A stretch of 5,838 nt of DNA from contig JARFPV010000407.1 in NCBI GenBank assembly GCA_029288115.1, positions 1-5,838 on the forward strand, in the 5' to 3' direction. Below, one piece after another: positions 1 through 4,395 of this stretch. This DNA is from Akkermansiaceae bacterium (GTDB lineage Bacteria; Verrucomicrobiota; Verrucomicrobiia; Verrucomicrobiales; Akkermansiaceae). Each line of letters begins with the position of its first letter. Position 1 is the first letter of the stretch. The notes under the pieces were generated by a model. It saw only the letters and a list, made by a program, of their open reading frames with translations. It searched no databases and was not told where the DNA came from. A program made the position numbers and the translations under genes.

Positions 1-22
1 CGGAGATGTGTATAAGAGACAG
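1..22 (+). other. Residual Illumina Nextera (Tn5) adapter, not genomic
   Basis: Bases 4-22 read AGATGTGTATAAGAGACAG, the full 19-base Tn5 mosaic end used in Nextera tagmentation libraries. The three preceding bases, CGG, match the Read 2 (i7-side) adapter; the Read 1 adapter has GTC there. A match of this length at the extreme end of a contig is untrimmed library adapter. Genomic sequence therefore starts at about base 23, and the TATAAG at 11-16 must not be read as a promoter element. Confidence 0.97.
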
Positions 23-124
23 CGGCATATCTGCGGGGCACTTCGGCGATTGTGAGAACAATAGCACGGAGAGATCGGAAGGAAATTAACCAAGGAACCT
101 AACCTTAACCCAATAAAAAACAAA
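23..124 (+). promoter_or_regulatory. rpsA 5' leader, lacking a close Shine-Dalgarno
   Basis: This is the remaining genomic sequence before rpsA; the contig break removes whatever lies further upstream (cmk is a common neighbour of rpsA elsewhere). I find no convincing -35/-10 pair. The purine stretches GGAAGGA (77-83) and AAGGA (92-96) resemble Shine-Dalgarno sequences but end 41 and 28 bases before the ATG, too far for normal use. The bases just before the start are A-rich (AATAAAAAACAAA). Two small potential hairpins are visible: ATTGT/ACAAT around a GAGA tetraloop (49-62), and AAGG/CCTT around seven bases (92-106), which would cover the AAGGA. rpsA leaders in Enterobacteria are structured, lack a strong Shine-Dalgarno and mediate S1 autoregulation; a similar role here is inference. 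The frame upstream of the ATG is closed by TAG at 62-64. Confidence 0.5.
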
Positions 125-1837
125 ATGACTGCAACAGCAGAACTGGAAACTTTGATCGATTCAAAGTTCCGCGTATTCGAAGAAGGATCCGTTGTCAACG
201 GAACCATCATAGCTATTAAACCCCAAGTTATCCTTGTGGATATCGGATATAAATCCGAGGGTGCCATCCCAACCTCCGAGTTTGAAGACGAGGAAATCGA
301 AGTAGGTGACGAAGTAGAAGTACTTCTCCTGAAGCTCGAAGATGAAGAGGGAATGGTCGTGCTTTCCAAAGAAAAAGCCGCTCACCGCAAGAACTGGGAA
401 AAAATCGTCGGCGTGTTCAACGAAGGCGGACTTGTCAAAGGCAAGATCAAGAGTGCCGTCAAAGGTGGCCTCATGGTCAACGTCGGTGTCGAGGCATTCC
501 TGCCCGGCTCACAAGTCGACATCATCCCACCCAAAGACCTCAACGAATATATCGGCAAGGTTTACGAATTTAAGATCGTCAAGGTCAACGACGAGCGCAA
601 GAACATCGTTCTTTCCCGCCGTGAAGTGATCGAAAGCGAGCGTGCAGAGCAACGTCAGGATTTCCTCCAGTCCGTCAAGGTTGGCGACAAGGTGGAAGGC
701 CAGGTCAAGAACATCACCGACTTCGGTGCATTTGTTGATCTTCAAGGTATGGACGGACTGCTTCACGTCACTGACATGAGCTGGGGTCGTATTTCCCATC
801 CATCCGCCCTGCTTCACATCGGCCAGACTCTCGAGGTGCTTATCCTCGATGTCGACCGCGACAAAGAGCGTGTTTCTCTCGGTCTCAAACAAATGGAAGA
901 AAACCCATGGCAGGATATCGAGGCACGTTACCCAATCGGAACCGAAGTATCAGGCAAAGTTACCAAGCTTCTCCCGTACGGTGCATTTATCGAGATGGAG
1001 AGCGGAGTCGAAGGTCTCGTTCACGTTTCCGAACTCTCCTGGGTTAAGCGCATTAACCGCCCCAGCGACGTTCTCGAAATCGACCAGGAAATCAAAGCAG
1101 TTGTGCTCGGCATCAGCATCGAGGAGCAGAAGATTTCCCTCGGCGTTCGCCAGCTCGAAGCCAACCCATGGGACGAGCTCGAAGCCAAGTACCCAATCGG
1201 TCAGACCGTCAAGGGCGAGGTGCGCAACCTCACTCCTTACGGGGCATTCCTTGGAATGGAGGAAGGAATCGACGGTATGATTCACGTTTCCGATCTTTCA
1301 TGGACCCGCAAGATCAACCACCCATCCGAAGTCATCAAGAAAGGCGACGAAGTGGAGGCAGTTGTGCTCGCGATCGACAAGGAAAACCAGCGTGTTTCCC
1401 TCGGTATCAAGCAGCTTGACGGCGACCCATGGGCAGCCATCGATGATACATTCAAGGTGGGCGACCTCGTTAAGGGTAGTGTTGCCAAGATTGCTAGCTT
1501 CGGCGCATTCGTGAATCTTGAGAATGACATCGACGGTCTCATCCACATTTCGCAACTCAGCGAGGATCACGTGGAGAAGGTCAAGGATGTCATCAAGGTG
1601 GGCGACGAGATTGAAGCCCGCGTCATCAAGGTGGACCGCGTCGAGCGCCGTATCGGCCTCTCGATCAAGGCAGTCAGCTACGATCCTGAGCAGCTTGAGA
1701 AAGAGTCTGCCAGCTTCGAGACCCTGCGTCCGTCAGGTGACCTCGTCGGTCTTGAGCAAGCATTCAACCTCGCTTCCTCCGGCACCGCCGAAGAGTGGAG
1801 CCCAAGTTCTGAAGAGGACGAAGGGAAGAGCGAGTAA
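125..1837 (+). CDS. rpsA: 30S ribosomal protein S1
   Basis: S1 binds mRNA on the 30S subunit and helps load and unfold structured or Shine-Dalgarno-poor messages. The 570-aa product has six S1 (OB-fold) domains, at roughly residues 21-84, 101-167, 186-256, 271-343, 358-430 and 445-516, the same count as E. coli S1 (557 aa). Domains 3-6 carry the classic RNA-binding signature G-A-F-V/I/L…G-L/M-I/V/L-H-V/I-S/T (for example residues 201-216 and 286-302). Domains 1 and 2 are divergent, as expected of the ribosome-docking part. An acidic tail rich in S and E ends the protein. Domains 3-5 end with an N/D-P-W linker at residues 260-262, 347-349 and 434-436. ATG 125 is the only possible start after the in-frame TAG at 62-64. 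The gene looks intact, appears monocistronic within the window and is followed by a strong terminator. Codons prefer C or G at the third position in many families, fitting high expression. Confidence 0.97.
   Translation: MTATAELETLIDSKFRVFEEGSVVNGTIIAIKPQVILVDIGYKSEGAIPTSEFEDEEIEVGDEVEVLLLKLEDEEGMVVLSKEKAAHRKNWEKIVGVFNEGGLVKGKIKSAVKGGLMVNVGVEAFLPGSQVDIIPPKDLNEYIGKVYEFKIVKVNDERKNIVLSRREVIESERAEQRQDFLQSVKVGDKVEGQVKNITDFGAFVDLQGMDGLLHVTDMSWGRISHPSALLHIGQTLEVLILDVDRDKERVSLGLKQMEENPWQDIEARYPIGTEVSGKVTKLLPYGAFIEMESGVEGLVHVSELSWVKRINRPSDVLEIDQEIKAVVLGISIEEQKISLGVRQLEANPWDELEAKYPIGQTVKGEVRNLTPYGAFLGMEEGIDGMIHVSDLSWTRKINHPSEVIKKGDEVEAVVLAIDKENQRVSLGIKQLDGDPWAAIDDTFKVGDLVKGSVAKIASFGAFVNLENDIDGLIHISQLSEDHVEKVKDVIKVGDEIEARVIKVDRVERRIGLSIKAVSYDPEQLEKESASFETLRPSGDLVGLEQAFNLASSGTAEEWSPSSEEDEGKSE
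680..1456 (+). repeat. In-gene tandem S1-domain repeat, ~261-bp period
   Basis: Three consecutive S1-domain units within rpsA start at V186, I271 and I358 (bases 680, 935 and 1196), giving units of 255, 261 and 261 bp; the sixth domain begins at 1457. The last two units are in exact 87-codon register. CCCAATCGG occurs at 931-939 and 1192-1200, and the codons for N/D-P-W (with CCATGG) occur at 902-910, 1163-1171 and 1424-1432, each 261 bp apart. This is the normal domain duplication of S1, but similarity at the DNA level is high enough to be a possible recombination or misassembly point. Confidence 0.8.
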
Positions 1838-1865
1838 GCTCAAGCTACATAATAACTCATTGAAC

Positions 1866-1901
1866 ACGCCGTCGGGGGACTACCTCCGGCGGCGTTTTTT
1901 T
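1866..1901 (+). terminator. Rho-independent terminator of rpsA
   Basis: A 13-base left arm (1866-1878) pairs along its full length with 1883-1895, allowing two G-U pairs, around the four-base loop ACTA (1879-1882). It is followed by a run of seven T (1895-1901). It begins 28 bases after the rpsA stop codon. On the opposite strand the hairpin also lies just beyond the stop of the convergent 91-aa gene, but there it is followed by GTTCAAT rather than a T tract, so it would be weaker in that direction. Confidence 0.93.
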
Positions 1902-1919
1902 AGCAGGCAGCTCCGTTAG

Positions 1920-2195
1920 TCAATTTATCACTCCAAGCCCTCGCTTGGTCAGCCTCACAGTGATCGCTTCACCTTTTTCCTCGGGCTTCCATCCGTTTTC
2001 TCTTCCGAACTCGATGATGTCCTCGACCATGTCCGGGCGAAACACACGCGGGCATTGGGCGATAATTTGTTGGCCATCGGGAGTCTCGTTCAATTCGATA
2101 CGCACCTCGACGCCGCGGTCGGTGCTGCGTTTGCTCCAGCGATACTGCAGATCGCAGAAGCAGATGATTTCACTATTTTTGCGGGGCAGAGACAT
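1920..2195 (-). CDS. Unrecognised 91-aa protein
   Basis: I do not recognise this family. The 91-aa product is soluble, highly charged and without a signal peptide or membrane segment, so probably cytoplasmic. Cysteines lie at 12, 14 (C-F-C) and 48; a lone C-x-C pair is not enough to claim a metal site. By eye the order is a strand (about 29-35), a short strand (43-48), an amphipathic helix (about 54-67, ending G-W-K-P) and a final strand (77-82), i.e. a small alpha/beta fold. ATG 2195 is supported by an in-frame TAA at 2205-2207 and by a promoter immediately upstream; there is no alternative start between the two. The gene converges on rpsA, with 82 bases between the stop codons. It lies 57 bases beyond the end of the DUF1800-DUF1501 operon, and no clear terminator separates them, so read-through transcription from the operon is possible. 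It is probably a real gene because frame, promoter and spacing agree. Confidence 0.72.
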   Translation of the reverse strand: MSLPRKNSEIICFCDLQYRWSKRSTDRGVEVRIELNETPDGQQIIAQCPRVFRPDMVEDIIEFGRENGWKPEEKGEAITVRLTKRGLGVIN

Positions 2196-2203
2196 GGAGA
2201 CGC

Positions 2204-2232
2204 ATTATAGTTTCTTAGGCTCCAAAGACCAA
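2204..2232 (-). promoter_or_regulatory. Sigma70-type promoter for the 91-aa gene
   Basis: On the minus strand a perfect TATAAT (2209-2204) stands exactly 17 bases downstream of TTGGTC (2232-2227), which matches only the first three bases of the -35 consensus. Just eight bases separate the TATAAT from the ATG at 2195, so the predicted transcription start (about 2197) falls at or within two bases of the start codon. That leaves no room for a Shine-Dalgarno. Confidence 0.6.
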
Positions 2233-2252
2233 CCTTGAAATGGGGGGTGATG

Positions 2253-2798
2253 TCATTCCGTTAATTTTACATCGTCGCTTGTGAAAAATTTTCTATCTGG
2301 GCCAGCAGAACTGACCTCCATGAGTTTGCCCGAGTAGGCGTGGAATCGATACGGTGTGCCCCAGCGGTCGAGTAGTTCACCTTGAGCTGAGATAGCGGGG
2401 TGGTTGCCCGGTAGGCTGGCCGCTCCCCTGGCATTATTGCCAGTCAAGGCTGCCGTGATTTCATCGTTGAGGCCAACAGGGTTGGCGCCTAGGGCTCCTC
2501 GATGGCTGCGCAGAAAACTTTGAATTAAGCTAAGGTCCTCTTCAGGCGAAGTGTCAGTTGAGTGCAGTAAGTCTGCTTCAGCGGCTGACGGTAACAGCGT
2601 GATGGTTTTTGGAAAGGAAGCTGGCCGAGGTGGCTTTGTGCGAGATATGCCTGGCTCTTGACTCGCTGTTAGCTCGTTTGCATGGGGGGCAGGTTTGTCG
2701 CCTTCGTAATCATCCTCTTTGGCGCGGTTGTGGGAAAAAAAGAGGTATCCGATCACGAACACTAGACTTATTAGGACGAATGGAAGGTATCTGCGCAT
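2253..2798 (-). CDS. Membrane-anchored protein with GspG-like C-terminal module
   Basis: The 181-aa product starts M-R-R-Y and has one hydrophobic segment at about residues 5-21, followed by a charged stretch and a Pro/Ser/Thr-rich linker to about residue 85. Positive residues before the segment predict N-in topology with the bulk of the protein outside the cytoplasmic membrane. The C-terminal part (about 90-181) contains N-P-V-G…E-I-T-A-A-L-T-G (106-120), D-R-W-G-T-P-Y (144-150) and S-A-G-P-D-R-K-F-F-T-S-D-D (164-176). The last two resemble the C-terminal calcium-binding end of type II secretion major pseudopilins (GspG). The N-terminal prepilin peptidase motif (G-F-T-L-x-E) is absent, so it is not itself a pseudopilin. 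It starts nine bases after the DUF1501 stop, in the same reading frame, with no Shine-Dalgarno, suggesting translation by re-initiation. I infer an envelope role alongside DUF1501/DUF1800; function is unknown. Confidence 0.85.
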   Translation of the reverse strand: MRRYLPFVLISLVFVIGYLFFSHNRAKEDDYEGDKPAPHANELTASQEPGISRTKPPRPASFPKTITLLPSAAEADLLHSTDTSPEEDLSLIQSFLRSHRGALGANPVGLNDEITAALTGNNARGAASLPGNHPAISAQGELLDRWGTPYRFHAYSGKLMEVSSAGPDRKFFTSDDVKLTE

Positions 2799-2807
2799 GA
2801 TGCACCG

Positions 2808-4379
2808 TTAGATGAAATCCAGATTGGCGGAAGATGTTGTCAGCGGATCATCAAAACGGGAGAAATTTGGGAATATAGCTTCCATGGAGTTGGAGTCGAT
2901 GCCAAACCAGTTAGCAAGTACAGCGGAATACTGATCTACCGAAGTATCAGGAATCAGTCTTCCACCTGTGCTATGGGAATCAATCGAGCCAGTCATGTCT
3001 CCTGTTTTTAGTGGTGGGTAGTGGCCGTAAATGTCGCCCCCTTTGATGGGGCCACCCATGACGATTGCATTACCTCCCCATGCGTGATCGGATCCGTCTG
3101 CTTCAGTGGTTCCATTGGGTGTGAGAGTACGTGAGAAATCGGATGCTGTAAACGTTACCACATTTTCAAATGCATCCAGCAGAGGGTCTTTGAGCGTATT
3201 TCTGAAAGCTAGCATGGCTTCGGAAAGCTCGGTCATTAGATTGGCATGATCACCTAGCATCGCCTGATGAGTATCGTAGCCGTCGACTTTTACAAAGAAG
3301 ATCTGTCGATTGTTGCCTAGTGGAGTGCATCCGGCTATGAGCTTGGCGACCATTTTGAGTTGATCGCCTAGGTTGGTTCCAGCGTTGGCAAAATGCGTAT
3401 CAAAGTCGACGTTTGTGGCGGCTGCTGCCGTGAGCGCACTACCGATGATACCCTCGCTGTCGCGTGCACGCTCAACGATTTTATTATATTGGTCTTCGAG
3501 AAGATTCTCATGGGTCAGTTTCATGATGTCCTCGAAGGCTTTCAGTCGGCGCCCACGATTATTGGATTGATATCCAGATGTTGGATCGCCCGGGGTGTTG
3601 TAAGCTGAACTATAATTTGTGCCGTATCCGAGAAGAGGGACGGCACCGCTTGAGTTGACGATATACTGGGTGACGCCACCTGCGGTGCCGACTTGGAACG
3701 AATTCACGCCGGAGAGGGAGATCGACATCGATACCTTGCTGTTAGGATTGTATGATGCATTGAGCATCTCTGCTGTGCGTCCCCCCCAGCCAGAGGAGAA
3801 AGGTTTGTCGGAGATTGATGACTGCCACTGCACCTGCTGATCTGAATGTGAGAAGAGCTGAGGAGGAACGGGGACAGTCCTATTGACGTAGTCGTCCCGG
3901 GTCGGAATGGGATAGGCGAGAGTTCCCACATTGCTAACGAAGGCCAGTTCACCGCTATTGAACATCGTGGCCAGAGGCTGGGCATTGGGGTGTACGCCGA
4001 GTTGAGGAAATACCGAGCCGTAATGTTTTTGAAACGTTTTGGTCGGTGTGTCTGGAGCACTGGTGGGGATGTTTAGCGCGTGTAAGGTGGTGCGGTCGAG
4101 TTTGAGAATACCGCGTGTTGCTTCATAGTCAGCACGTGCCTCATCGCTAGCGGGATCGCCCATCGGAACCAGCATGTTATAGGAGTCGTTGCCACCCGCT
4201 AGAAATAAGCAAACCAGTGCCTTGTAGCCTGTGCCGCTGTCGCCAGCAGCCACGGCGGCAGTCATTAACCTCATTTGAGCGAGTGCATTGACAAGCCCGG
4301 TTACTCCGAGCGAGGCGCATGCAGACTGTCGGAGAAAGTCACGGCGTGATTGACGATCTTCTTTTTGATGCTGTTTCAT
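2808..4379 (-). CDS. DUF1501 family protein, Tat-exported
   Basis: The 523-aa product opens with a twin-arginine signal: S-R-R-D-F-L-R at residues 11-17, a weakly hydrophobic segment (about 20-45), and a plausible cleavage after A-V-A-A (42-45). Folded export to the periplasm is therefore likely. Family landmarks appear in order: F-L-A-G-G-N-D-S-Y-N-M-L-V-P (59-72), G-Y-D-T-H-Q (D369, H371), S-D-F-S-R-T (413-418), G-S-D-H-A-W-G-G (D431, H432) followed by G-G-P-I-K-G-G-D-I-Y-G, and a C-terminal W-F-G-I-D…F-P-N. DUF1501 proteins are related to the alkaline phosphatase/sulfatase fold, and the conserved Asp/His residues sit where metal ligands would be expected, but no substrate is established. 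The gene follows DUF1800 after 16 bases and precedes the 181-aa gene by nine, so the three are likely co-transcribed. The start is fixed by the Tat motif; no Shine-Dalgarno is visible. The gene looks intact. Confidence 0.94.
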   Translation of the reverse strand: MKQHQKEDRQSRRDFLRQSACASLGVTGLVNALAQMRLMTAAVAAGDSGTGYKALVCLFLAGGNDSYNMLVPMGDPASDEARADYEATRGILKLDRTTLHALNIPTSAPDTPTKTFQKHYGSVFPQLGVHPNAQPLATMFNSGELAFVSNVGTLAYPIPTRDDYVNRTVPVPPQLFSHSDQQVQWQSSISDKPFSSGWGGRTAEMLNASYNPNSKVSMSISLSGVNSFQVGTAGGVTQYIVNSSGAVPLLGYGTNYSSAYNTPGDPTSGYQSNNRGRRLKAFEDIMKLTHENLLEDQYNKIVERARDSEGIIGSALTAAAATNVDFDTHFANAGTNLGDQLKMVAKLIAGCTPLGNNRQIFFVKVDGYDTHQAMLGDHANLMTELSEAMLAFRNTLKDPLLDAFENVVTFTASDFSRTLTPNGTTEADGSDHAWGGNAIVMGGPIKGGDIYGHYPPLKTGDMTGSIDSHSTGGRLIPDTSVDQYSAVLANWFGIDSNSMEAIFPNFSRFDDPLTTSSANLDFI

Positions 4380-4395
4380 GTTTCTGAATAATTGA

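Noticed and set aside
11..16. TATAAG resembling a -10 promoter element for rpsA
   Set aside because: It lies within the synthetic Tn5 mosaic end and is not genomic.
49..62. Lac-operator-like ATTGTGAG…ACAAT as a repressor site
   Set aside because: The half-sites are only five bases with a four-base centre, and nothing nearby suggests a LacI-type regulator; it is better read as a small hairpin or chance.
72..81. AGATCGGAAG, the first ten bases of the Illumina TruSeq adapter, as possible second contamination
   Set aside because: The match stops after ten bases (GAAA follows instead of AGC), and sequence continues smoothly into the rpsA leader; a chance match is more likely.
509..1570. Several open frames of about 90-130 codons antisense to rpsA
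   Set aside because: They lie entirely within rpsA, overlap one another in different frames and have no family features; they follow from the strong codon bias of the S1 gene.
2196..2252. Terminator at the end of the minus-strand operon
   Set aside because: Only a weak stem (GGTT/AGCC) without a T tract is visible, so I cannot support a terminator there.
2253..2798. Calling the 181-aa protein a type II secretion pseudopilin (GspG)
   Set aside because: The prepilin peptidase site and the Glu at +5 are missing, and a long linker separates the membrane segment from the GspG-like end.
3781..3787. Run of seven C in the DUF1501 gene as a possible frameshift
   Set aside because: Translation through it gives continuous family-like sequence (G-W-G-G-R-T-A-E-M), so the frame is intact.
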